Origin: Rachicladosporium sp. CCFEE 5018
Lineage: Eukaryota > Ascomycota > Dothideomycetes > Cladosporiales > Cladosporiaceae
Direction of reading: 5' to 3'
Assembly: GCA_002077045.2 (NCBI GenBank)
Contig: KZ111141.1
Span: forward strand, 1,697,093-1,761,092
Length of the DNA: 64,000 nt
Shown here piece after piece: positions 52,815 through 62,598 of this stretch (its first letter is position 1; the number at the start of each line of letters is the position of its first letter). Under the pieces are notes generated by a model, which saw only the letters and a program-made list of their open reading frames with translations, ran no database searches and had not been told where the DNA came from. The position numbers were made by a program, and so were the translations under genes.

Positions 52815-54544
52815 CTAGAGTACCGGCTGATCCCACGCCTCTCTGCGAAGCTTCATCAAGTTGCTTTGCTTGTGAAGGAACGACACCTCTTTTTCCTTGA
52901 AGAAGCCGACAGACCCGCAGTAGTGCTTGAGCCTGTAGATAATCAGCATACGTCCATTGAAGCAGCCACTGCATGTAACTTACTTCTCGTTATCCACCCT
53001 TGGCTCCATGTACACACAGCCGGTTCGTAGATCGTTCAGCCAGCAGTAGTGCACAAGCGCACTGAGCCACACCCCAACTCGATGACTACCTCTGAACTCC
53101 TGCTCACCAACAAGTACATGCAATCCACGATCCCATTCGCCGACTCCCTCACAGTGTGGTGCGAGGGTCGACTCTTTGACCCAGTATATCTCAAAGTAGC
53201 CGAAAGGTTTGCCGTCGAAGCAGCCAATGACAGGAAAGGAGGACCGCGATGCGAGATTTGTGCTCAAGAAGTCTGTCTGATGTGAGATCGGGCCGGTCTC
53301 GCCCCAAGATGCAGCGACACGTTCGTTGTTCATCCACTTGTGCAGGAGCTGGCAGTCTGTCATCTGCGTGGTCGGAGTGTCCTCGCTGTCCTCGGACAGC
53401 GAGAGACCGGTGATGGTCGGTACCGAGTCAGCTGAGCTGTGCGGTGCGCGAAATAAAGTCTCTCGATGATCTGGAAGCGCCAAGGTCGGGCCACGATGTG
53501 ATATTGGCTTTGCTGATAATGATGCGACGCGGAAGCTCAGATACTGGCCGAGCGACGGGATGAAGCGAGTATAGAATGTTTCACCTTGTCGAGGTGGTTT
53601 GGGTCGGATGGGATGGCGCACATTGCCCGTCCAGGTGTACTGCGTGGGCGGGGGCGGATAGAATGTTGGCAAATGAGAGGCAGATGTAAAGGGACCGGGT
53701 GGAGTTGAGGAGCGCCAGTGACTCGACTGGCCACTTGTGGGCTGTAGTACAGGCGTCCCGGGGTCGAAGTATCGGCCGAGTGTGACGTTATGGACAGGTT
53801 GCTGTTACGGTTTGGCGAGGAGGGTCGAGATCCTGCAGGAGACATGCTAGGGTACGGCGAACCGGCAGCCAACGGCGCCTGTGTGAATAAGTAGATGCGG
53901 GCATCCAGCTGCCAAAAGGTGCGACGCGACACAAACATCTTCTCGAAGCCTTCACCTGCCCGTCGAACGCCGTCCTCGGGATCGACCCCAACTGAGCTGT
54001 CCTCGGTAGCGATCAAGCCCATACGCTCCAGCTTCGGTAGAGTGTGCTTGCCTTTGAAGATGCCCTCGCGGTTGATGTTGATCCGCCATTCTCCCTTGGG
54101 CTTCCCAGCATCAGTGGTCTTGGCAGAGGATGAAGTGGTGAGCTGCGGGGCCGGCTCTGGTTGATGAAAGTACCACCAGAGAGTGGCCCAGAGCATCATG
54201 GCGATCTGACGGGTCGGACTGGTTGGCGGACGGAAGTCATTGGAGTTCGGGTTGCTGATACTGCTAATGAAAAGGTGATCATTCTGAAGAGTGGGCTTCC
54301 TGTAGCGGTGTATGTGTTGCTGCTTGTGGGCAGGGTACTCGGCTCTGGGCGTTCGATCCGAGTCTCCCGCGTGCTTTTCAGTATGGTCATCGTCGCCGTC
54401 CTCGGAGTGCAGGATGATCGTAAATCCTGGGGGGAAAGCCGAGTGGTGCAGGGCGAGATCATTCGACTTGAAATACAGACCTCCAAACGAGGGAGTGACG
54501 CTCAAGGTCTGGCCATTGGGAAGATGGACAATCGAGGGTGCCAT
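52815..54544 (-). CDS. SidF/SidL-like GNAT acetyltransferase with internal frame break
   Basis: The N-terminal part reads from ATG 54544 in one frame (VHLPNGQTLSVTPSFGGLYFKSND, MMLWATLWWYFHQPEP, FWQLDARIYLF). The C-terminal part (about 53690 to 52984, then a 51-nt intron, then 52932-52815) reads in another. The second part is a GNAT domain of the IucB/SidF/SidL type (LLHKWMNNERVAASWGE, FPVIGCFDGKPFGYFEIYWVKES, DRGLHVLVGEQEFRGSHRVGVWLSALVHY, EPRVDNEKLKHY). Such enzymes acylate N5-hydroxyornithine in siderophore synthesis. The frame must change in the variable linker between about 53830 and 53690. A lost G near 53691-53700 (CCCGGTCCC) would explain it, and a weak intron is the alternative. No other siderophore gene is nearby. 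Confidence 0.7.
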
Positions 54545-55270
54545 GTTCGCTCGCGCATGCCTCTGTGAATAGTCTTGTCGATCAGTAACTCGTAATTTGT
54601 GCTTATCTCTCGTCCTTGCAACGATCGTGATTAACCCAAGGTAATGGCCACACCTGCTGCTGGTACTTGAAGCAGATCAGTCGAGAGCAGTGCCGCCCAC
54701 AAGTTCTATCTACAGGCACTCAGCGTTAACGGCGCGAAGGACGAGCCCGGATATCGCGTTTGATGAGAGGTTGAGAGCTCCAATGCTGTCTGGATTCCCA
54801 TTGTGCTCCCCCATGCTGCAGGTGCACCCCGCTCTTTCACGAGCCACACTCACAAGCCACATGAAGCCACACTATCGAATCGCACCTTCCCTGTCGGTGG
54901 AAGTGCTATTCTGAGGATAGGAGGGGGTATCGATGTATCAACATGTCGGTTTGCCATAGCCTGCGCTGGTACGTCGTGGTAGCTGCTTCTACTGCACTAC
55001 CCTATATAAGCTCACTGGCTCTCATTGACTATGTCATCACAAGATTGCTGTAATCCCCAGGCACGGCGGTAATGAGCGAGGCGCATGCAAGCGAACATCC
55101 ATCTCGGCTTCGAGCCGCGTCTGCAGCCAGCCATATCCGCAGATTGACATTACGCAGGCCGCCATAGCAAGGCCATAGGGGCCCAAGCAGGCGTGTGTGG
55201 AGTATAGTACCACGACAGCGAGCCGCGGGTCACACTAGATCCCCATATACCCTGCGCCAGCGACGGCGCG
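54545..55270. promoter_or_regulatory. Divergent upstream region, no supported gene
   Basis: These 726 bp lie between two divergent starts. A TATATAAG-type string lies near 55003-55010, about 260 bp from the plus-strand ATG. No other element was recognised. Confidence 0.35.
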
Positions 55271-58200
55271 ATGTTTCGTCGTTCGCGACCCCCGCCCTTC
55301 GACGCGACCTCGTCTCCCACCACCTCCTCTCCCTCCCGCGCCACACCCCCTGTGTCGCCGCTGCAATTTGACTTTGGACTGGACGCGAACAGTCTGCACT
55401 CGCCAGTGTCAGCGAGAGGCGATTCAGAGAGGTTCGGTGGGGTTCCATTCCGACCTTCGACAAGCGATGGAGCGCGGCGGAGTGTAGTCAGCTTACAGCC
55501 GCCCGTGCTGCCTCCCATTCCGCGCCTGTCGAGCAGGGATGAGCTTTTTGGCGAGTTCTCGACAACAGCGCATGCCGCTAGGGAGGCTGAGGTCGGTGAG
55601 AGTGGTACAGCCAAAGCCGCTGCATCACAGTCAAATGCTAGGATGAATGCGGCACAGCCAAATATGAGGGTCGACTCCCTACCACCCACGATCACGAGGT
55701 CGATGCCTAGTAATCCTGGGTCTACACCACGGATTGAGACACAGGCAGCCCAGTATGGTCAGCCGGCGCCTTCCAACGCCATTCTGGACATCGACTTCGA
55801 TCGACCTCAGATGCAGGCCTCGATGTTCCCCCAACGAGCGCCTGCTGCACCTGTGGGCAATGCCTTCGCAACTCATCACCCAGCCATGTCAAGGGAGTTC
55901 ATCGACAGTAGAGACCGTCCTTACTCGCAGCCTCCAGCACCACGCGTGCCTCTGCTGCAGCAAATCCACAGCTCTCCGAATCTGCTGGCTGCCAAGTCGC
56001 CAGTGAGTACCGGCACACAAAGCGCGAGCAGTGGGCGGAGTCCTATGTCGCCGCGATCCTTTACGCAGAACTCAACTCACCTAAGCCCGCAGTCTGCCAG
56101 TGGGCCAAACGTGTTGCGAAAGACCAATAGCCCGACTACCACTAGCTATAGTGGGTCCACTGCCAGGCCGAGCACACACTCTTCCGCCGCGACAGCGACG
56201 TCACCTCTCGCACAGTCTACGATAGGTACTGCATATGCAGATACTTCAACTGCGTTCCCATTGCCGCAACATGTTGCAACCCGGCCCAAAACTGCGGGGA
56301 TCTCCTCGACGCTTGCAGGTGTCATGGTACCTACGCATCACACAGGTGGCAAGAGTCAAGACAAAAAGAAGGCAGACAAGCGGAAGACGACGTTACTGAA
56401 TCCAATGGCTCTGCTGGCGCGCCGACGAAGTGGGCAAGATGAGCCGCCAGCGGTAGATCCACGCGAGATGAGGGAGCATGAACAAGCCCAGGCGCGGCAA
56501 AAGAGTGTGGTAAGTGGTGGACTTCACAAGCTACCTGAAGACTTCGATCCACGAATCAAGGGTAAGATGGTGCATGACTTCAATGCTCCCAGGCCGAGAC
56601 GCAACTTCTCCCAAAGTGACGCAGATCTGACAAGTCAGAATCGAGGACCTCAGCTGGGTAGTCGAGCACCATCGATACCAGCGATCAGTGGCATTCCCTC
56701 ACTGCACACGCCCGTCATGGGACAATCTCGGGACGATATCGAACGGCCTGCCCTACGTAAGCAGCGGTCCAGCGAGTCTGGCTCGCGGAACAGTCGTCAT
56801 ACTCCAGTCTTCACCGAGCATCTCGGTGAAGACCCGAATGATCACCGACGATATAGCTCGATACAAGCTGAGCGCTTGGAGAACAAGGAGTTTCTGTATC
56901 GAGTGTCGCAGGTGTCGTCCCATCATCCAAGCATGAGCCAAGAAAGCGCTGTGTTACCCCCATTTGCGCGCAGAAGTCAGCAGATGGATGCGGCGCAGGC
57001 AAGCTTTTATCGTGATGATGAGAGCAAGCGATCCAGTGATCCTTCGTCAGCTGGGCCCATCAGCGGGAAAGAGAGGAACTCTGCTTCGAGCTCGGTCGGC
57101 GTTGTCAGCCCAGTGATCACGGGAGGACTACCACCCCAAACTCGAGAGAGCCTGAGTCCGATCTCCCCTCAGAGCGCTGGGCAACGAGTCTTGTCGGGAT
57201 CTTCGTACACGAGACCCATCTCCGAGACCCTGGAACAAGCCGCTTCGCCCACATCCACAGACCGCACGAGTCGGCACCTGTCGTCTCTGATGTCGCAATC
57301 AATGACAGAGTCGAGTCGTCACACTTCCTCTTCCGTCTCCGCGCAGCATGCTTCCGTGAACATGTCACCCACCTCATTGTCCTTGCGACCGGAGCCGCTG
57401 TCTCCCAGGATGCCACCTCCAGGCACGCTGGTTTTGCCACCACGAACGGCGAATCTCATGACTTCTCCCGTCTCGTCTCCCGGAGGCTATGTTTCCTCTA
57501 TTAGCTCCACTCCCGAGCCTGCCGAGCTACGTTCAGCTGTTGCAATGACGCAGAGCCGAAGTCCGCCCAAGCTCGTGGAGAAGCGCGCATCCGCAGTCGG
57601 ACACAGTAAGCGATCGCCTACTGATGATGACATGAAGCACATGCCCAGCACAGGTAGCAGATTTTCATTCCAGCTGGATGGTAGCGAGCGTGAGGAAGCT
57701 CTACTGGAGGAGAAGCATCGCCGTATTGTTTCCAGCAGCTCTGGTCCAACAGCCCAAGCCGATCACGATGACGAGGACTACTTCGACGAGAATGCGATGG
57801 AAGACGAAGACGAGATGGAAGTGCAGATGCGGTCACAGCACGCCTCGCTTGATGTGATACCTCCCAATGGGCTCGCTGCGCCACCCAATGGTGGGCTCCA
57901 GAGTCTGGCTCATGCACGGGAGCAGCTTAGACCTGATCAGTCCGAGGATGGCTCAATCTATGGCGACTCCATACCGTCCATTCGACACTCGCATGATCTG
58001 TCTTACGCTGAACACCCTGCGTTCCGAGCCCACTCCGCACTGGCTACATCGCGGCCCACCTCAGCTCAGCCATCGTACCACCGTGCGAGCGGTGTTGATG
58101 AGTATATGAGCTCCGCCTGGCAACGTGGTCATGGCAGAGGGTTCAGTGATGCAAGCGTGATTACTGTAGGCGGTAATGGGCAAGGCAAGGGAGACTTTGT

Positions 58201-60424
58201 CGAGGATGATTTCTCTCACGAGGAAAGCATACCCGGTGGGCATGGTGGCGTGAAACCGAGAAGTGGTTTCTACTTGCAGCCGAAGGCAGCGGGCTATAGT
58301 CCGAGTCAGAGTCCGGTCGAGGGGAGAAAGCCAAGTCTGCCACGCTTGACCACCGACGAGATTAATAACGGAGGCAAGCATGTGGAGCAGGGAGCAAGTC
58401 CAGTCCCGCAAAGCCGGAATGGAGATAGATCAGCGGGCGGATTCAGCGCATTTGACTTCACTCAGGGACCGGACCTAAGCCTAGATGACAGTCGACCAGC
58501 ATCACGACAGCTTGCTCCAACCGGCAATGGGACCGCGTACGCACACGACAGCAAACTATTACCAGCGTCGCATGTTGGCTGGAACAATGGGCCTCCATCT
58601 CCGACTGTACGCGCGCCTTCATGGTCGAAGACTGAATCATTTGCTCATGGTCCAGCATCAGCGACGGCCAATGCACAAAGCGCATCATATGCTGGACGTC
58701 TCGGACCAAGTATTGGCGCGGGTATTGTCAGTGTCAACCAGAATCCTCAATATGGCGCTCACGATGATGTTCAGGACGACATGTACTTCGATGACGGCAA
58801 CTTCGACGCTTCCGATCTGCGATCCAACAAGTCAGTGAATAGCAGACCGGCGATTGACGAGGATGACTTCGATCAGCCGGGCTTCGCAGGTGGCTATCGT
58901 GGTTTACCCGTCAGAGCCACGAATGGCGCATCATACAAGCCTGCCGAGAGAGTAGTAAGTATGGGTGGCATGAGTGGTGATGGTCCGTACCCCTCCTTCG
59001 CTGCCTCAAATCCGGCGCGAGTGCTCGACAGAGACTCACATCTACTACTTACCGATCTACCTCTCGCAGCTACGCCAGTCGACCCACGATGGATCCCGCA
59101 GCGGAATCCATCCGAAGACGCGAAACGACTTGGTATGAGCACAAAGGTGCCTCCACTCCCGCCGCAACCTGGCAGTGGAGCAGGCGAGGTCGAGCGTACG
59201 AAGACTAAGCTTCAGGCATATCATCAGGCGCTCGCGGATGCTGCGAACAAAGCTGCTGGAGACGGTCGGTTCATCAGAATGCCTAGTACCAGTACTGCGC
59301 AGAGTGTCAGCACGCAAGCCAGTGCAGATCATTTGAGGGAGTTGCCGCAGCAACAGCGTGCTGAGGATGACGATTTTGGCAATGCAAGGGACGACGGCAG
59401 CATGTACTCGCAGAACGAGACCGAGCACGACCGTGACGAGGCTCCTGCGCAGAAGCTCTCGCCACCACCAGTCCTGCACAATGGCTTACTTGCACCTGCA
59501 CAGGAAGCAGATCACTCCCGCACACCGTCGCAACGCACGACCGGCTCTCGCTACGACACTGGCGTCTCATACAGCCCTCCCAAGATGGCTTTTGACTTCG
59601 GCTTCGACTCGACAAACTCCCCACACAACGGGCTGTCAGACGACTACGCCACTGATGACTACGCCGATGACTTTGATGATGACGACGTAATCGCCGCCGC
59701 CAACGCTGAAGCACTAGCCAGTGACCAAGACAACTTCTACGGATCGGAGTTCGGGTTCTACAGTAAGCCTGCCAGAGCCAACAGCGGCTCGTCGAAGAAC
59801 AAAGATCAGAGTCAGCAATACGAGCCCGAAGCCATCAAAAGCGGCTTCTTCGGCGCCGATGGTGACGATGGCACTGCTCGAGATCGCTATCAAGCCGAGC
59901 CGAATCTTACGCCCATCACCGAGCGCTCCGAGTTTAGCACGCGCAATTCTTTCATTGGCCTTGGCGGTGTAGCAGGAGGTCAACACTTCGGTCCGCCGAG
60001 GACTTCGCACCTTCCAGTCGGCTCACTCGTCGAGACAGATCCGGAGGCTTTCGAGACACTACGGAGGTTGAAAGCCAACGCCTTTGCCGGTGCCGGCGGC
60101 AGCAGAGCTTCGGGAAGCAGTATTGCGGGCAGCAACAGCAGTAGTTTGCGCAACAGTCGAGCAAGTCTGGGAAGGACCTCGCAAGTGTTATCGCCTGCTA
60201 ACGCCACTGCGCCGCCAAATGGGCAGGGGTACTTTGGCACCTGGCTTGCGACAGGAGATAGTCCGACGAGTCCTTCTGTTAGAGGCCACTCGAGGGATAA
60301 CAGCTGGGGACAGAACAGCCAACGACAGATGCCTGTGCAGACGCAAGGGGAGGTGCAGCATGCCGCGAGCCCAGTTGCTGCGAGGAAGGTCGTGGCTGGT
60401 GGGGAGAGGATGGGGTGGATTTAG
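55271..60424 (+). CDS. Very large disordered protein (1717 residues), unknown function
   Basis: One uninterrupted frame from ATG 55271. I do not recognise a named family. Most of the chain is Ser/Pro/Gln/Asp-rich and predicted disordered, with many SP sites. A short ordered island near residues 363-450 stands out. It has a Lys-rich run KKKADKRKTTLLNPMALLARRRS followed by PEDFDPRIKGKMVHDFNAPRPRR, which looks like the conserved core of the family. A second acidic run (DDEDYFDENAMEDEDEMEVQ) is near residue 840, and further YFDDGNFD/DDYADDFDDDDV acidic patches lie near residues 1175 and 1460. The C-terminus ends GGERMGWI. It could be a signalling scaffold, but no catalytic motif is seen. Confidence 0.75.
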   Translation: MFRRSRPPPFDATSSPTTSSPSRATPPVSPLQFDFGLDANSLHSPVSARGDSERFGGVPFRPSTSDGARRSVVSLQPPVLPPIPRLSSRDELFGEFSTTAHAAREAEVGESGTAKAAASQSNARMNAAQPNMRVDSLPPTITRSMPSNPGSTPRIETQAAQYGQPAPSNAILDIDFDRPQMQASMFPQRAPAAPVGNAFATHHPAMSREFIDSRDRPYSQPPAPRVPLLQQIHSSPNLLAAKSPVSTGTQSASSGRSPMSPRSFTQNSTHLSPQSASGPNVLRKTNSPTTTSYSGSTARPSTHSSAATATSPLAQSTIGTAYADTSTAFPLPQHVATRPKTAGISSTLAGVMVPTHHTGGKSQDKKKADKRKTTLLNPMALLARRRSGQDEPPAVDPREMREHEQAQARQKSVVSGGLHKLPEDFDPRIKGKMVHDFNAPRPRRNFSQSDADLTSQNRGPQLGSRAPSIPAISGIPSLHTPVMGQSRDDIERPALRKQRSSESGSRNSRHTPVFTEHLGEDPNDHRRYSSIQAERLENKEFLYRVSQVSSHHPSMSQESAVLPPFARRSQQMDAAQASFYRDDESKRSSDPSSAGPISGKERNSASSSVGVVSPVITGGLPPQTRESLSPISPQSAGQRVLSGSSYTRPISETLEQAASPTSTDRTSRHLSSLMSQSMTESSRHTSSSVSAQHASVNMSPTSLSLRPEPLSPRMPPPGTLVLPPRTANLMTSPVSSPGGYVSSISSTPEPAELRSAVAMTQSRSPPKLVEKRASAVGHSKRSPTDDDMKHMPSTGSRFSFQLDGSEREEALLEEKHRRIVSSSSGPTAQADHDDEDYFDENAMEDEDEMEVQMRSQHASLDVIPPNGLAAPPNGGLQSLAHAREQLRPDQSEDGSIYGDSIPSIRHSHDLSYAEHPAFRAHSALATSRPTSAQPSYHRASGVDEYMSSAWQRGHGRGFSDASVITVGGNGQGKGDFVEDDFSHEESIPGGHGGVKPRSGFYLQPKAAGYSPSQSPVEGRKPSLPRLTTDEINNGGKHVEQGASPVPQSRNGDRSAGGFSAFDFTQGPDLSLDDSRPASRQLAPTGNGTAYAHDSKLLPASHVGWNNGPPSPTVRAPSWSKTESFAHGPASATANAQSASYAGRLGPSIGAGIVSVNQNPQYGAHDDVQDDMYFDDGNFDASDLRSNKSVNSRPAIDEDDFDQPGFAGGYRGLPVRATNGASYKPAERVVSMGGMSGDGPYPSFAASNPARVLDRDSHLLLTDLPLAATPVDPRWIPQRNPSEDAKRLGMSTKVPPLPPQPGSGAGEVERTKTKLQAYHQALADAANKAAGDGRFIRMPSTSTAQSVSTQASADHLRELPQQQRAEDDDFGNARDDGSMYSQNETEHDRDEAPAQKLSPPPVLHNGLLAPAQEADHSRTPSQRTTGSRYDTGVSYSPPKMAFDFGFDSTNSPHNGLSDDYATDDYADDFDDDDVIAAANAEALASDQDNFYGSEFGFYSKPARANSGSSKNKDQSQQYEPEAIKSGFFGADGDDGTARDRYQAEPNLTPITERSEFSTRNSFIGLGGVAGGQHFGPPRTSHLPVGSLVETDPEAFETLRRLKANAFAGAGGSRASGSSIAGSNSSSLRNSRASLGRTSQVLSPANATAPPNGQGYFGTWLATGDSPTSPSVRGHSRDNSWGQNSQRQMPVQTQGEVQHAASPVAARKVVAGGERMGWI

Positions 60425-60744
60425 CTGGGTTTACATCATGCAACGTGCTGAGTTAGCGACGACTTTGAGATGGCGTTCGGGATTGACGAGCTTGGATATA
60501 CCATGGGAACGGAGTTGCGTAGCGGCAACGGCATGTTACTACAGGCCACCTGGACATAACGTCAATATGATAGTGTAAATGTGTATGCTACGGTACGATA
60601 AGGACAAAATACGTGCCTGAGGAACGTGCCGAGGTCCTTCACATGCTGAGTGATCAACCTCAGCTCCGAACATGCACTGCATCAAGCTCGCAGCGGGCTA
60701 CATGTCAATACGAAATTCTGACAACGCAAGATTATACAACGAGA
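60425..60744. other. Intergenic, no supported gene
   Basis: These 320 bp precede the hydratase-like gene. The frame upstream of its ATG is open but poorly conserved in appearance. Nothing else was recognised. Confidence 0.35.
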
Positions 60745-61666
60745 ATGGCGAAAGGCGCACTTCTATTCGAGCTCGCTGTCGGCTCCAATGGCAACATTGT
60801 CGTCACACAGCCTGCAGACAAAGTCTACCTCATCACCTTCACCAGCCCACCGGACAATAGACTCACGACTGTTCGTGATCTGAACTCCCCATTCATGTCC
60901 ATCTTCCAAGCTGACCAGTACGCCAGGAATTCTGCACGTCTCTCATCCTAGCCCTCGATATTCTCGCCACCCGCCACCCCGCAGGCGTCGTGATCACCAC
61001 CTCCGGCATCACCAAGTTCTACTCCAATGGCCTCGACTTGGATCACGCGTCCTTCACGCCTGGCTTCTTCCCTGAGGCCCTCTATGCCCTTTGGCTCCGA
61101 CTGCTGACGTACCCGATGCCGACTGTGTCGCTTATCAATGGCCATGCGTTTGCCGGCGCATTCATGACGGCTATGATGCACGATTACAGGGTCATGAACC
61201 CGCATCGAGGTTTCCTGTGTCTGAATGAGTTAGAGCTCGGGGTGCCGTTGAGAGCGCCAATGAGCTCTGTATTCAGGGAGAAGGTTTCGCCTGGGACGTA
61301 CAGGAAGCTAGTGCTGGAGGCGGCGAGATTGAAGGTTCGTTTGTCGCCCCCCTCTCAGCATCTGTCTGCTGATCCCATAAGCAGGCCCTTGATGCCCTCA
61401 AAGAAGGCGTAGTCGACTCTCTCGGCGGTCTGGAAGAAGCGGTGTCCTTCATAGACGAGATGAAACTTGTCGCGAAGGCTGGCCCAGGCCTAACGGGTAA
61501 GTCTGCTCTCGTCGAGCTGAAGCGAGAGATGTACCGCGAGACTGTCGGGTATCTGGAGAATTTTAGCGATGAGGATCGACGAGATTTTGAAGTCAGGGAG
61601 CGGGAGAAGAAGAGGCTAGCTGCCAGGGAGGTGAGAGTGGGGAAGTGGGAGAAGGCGAAGTTGTGA
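60745..61666 (+). CDS. Enoyl-CoA hydratase/isomerase-like protein with PTS1 (AKL)
   Basis: Exons are 60745-60870, 60927-61334 and 61385-61666, with introns of 56 and 50 nt. The product has 271 residues. Crotonase-fold enzymes hydrate or isomerise enoyl-CoA esters in fatty-acid breakdown. The splice model yields PPDNRLTT-EFCTSLILALDIL and TTSGITKFYSNGLDLDHA (oxyanion-type loop). These are followed by PTVSLINGHAFAGAFMTAMMHDYRVM and a conserved NELELGVPL region. The usual catalytic Glu of hydratases cannot be placed with certainty, so isomerase or carnitine-racemase-like activity is equally possible. The last three residues, AKL, form a type-1 peroxisomal targeting signal. ATG 60745 was chosen because protein similarity starts with LFELAVGSNGNIVVTQPADKVYLITF. 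Confidence 0.87.
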
Positions 61667-62598
61667 GTACAGGTAATCTCTTTGATGCCGATCGCCTTCT
61701 CCACGGCACCACTGTGTATATCGTTGTATCACTGGGTTCGAACTCATATCCTCAGTCGATGTCACAGACTGGCTTGCGCCTTCCTACGTGGCGGAGTCAT
61801 GGGCGGAATCCACGCAGAAAGGGGTGGCAAGGTAAGAGAATCGGGGTGCTTGGGGTTACCAAGCGTTGTACCTGGAAGTGGGTGTTGAGCCCATGGTTGG
61901 TCTCGATAAGGCTATGTTCGCGAGCATCGTACGGTCCCACCCCGTAACCATGCTATCTGACAGCAGCAGGGAGCTAGGCAAATCGGACCGTTGTCGTTCC
62001 GCTAGACCATGTGGTACGGGTGCCAGCCTCGGAAGATTGTTGATATAGTCAACATTGCGATCGGCTGAACGAGGTACGATTTCGGTGGAAGGCTGACCCA
62101 CCGTGGAATCATTGATGACAGCGGTGGTGCCGTCGGGAACCGCTGGGCTCATTTCCAGTATTGAGCACGGTGCGTGAGGGACCTTACTACACCGATCGCT
62201 CTTGCCGTCCGCATCGTGGTTCTTGTGATGCGCTGAGACGACTTCGAAGACTCCCAGGCGTTCATAAGCATTCCCCACACGACTTGCCGACTCCTTGATG
62301 GTCGAGCACCGCGACGATCCAGTGCTCCGTCATTGGGACACTGAGAAGCACTTCGTGAAGACGGTGACCGCGACGCACACAGGTCGATCGCGCGCAAGGG
62401 TAAGTGCGTGGTCAAGTCGAATTCAAGCAGTTTGTACTCTGGCACCGGGAAGTTACTGGGGCTGCAGGAGATCTAACGCATTGTGCTACATGGGAACGAG
62501 CTATTGTGGCTGTCGTGCAGGATGTGGATGCTGGTGTCGCGATTAGAGCCCAGGCTAGTAGGGGCATCAGTATCTCAAAGATATCTGCGATGCTACAA
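61667..62598. other. Intergenic between convergent genes, no supported gene
   Basis: These 932 bp hold only short overlapping frames. A GGTTCGAACTC string at about 61736-61746 resembles a tRNA B-box but lacks a matching A-box and acceptor stem. Confidence 0.4.

Noticed and set aside
55150..55695. A 181-codon minus-strand frame at the start of the 1717-residue gene
   Set aside because: It is a complement of the low-complexity Ser/Pro-rich coding strand with no independent support.
61736..61746. tRNA B-box-like GGTTCGAACTC
   Set aside because: No A-box at the right distance and no acceptor stem could be paired.
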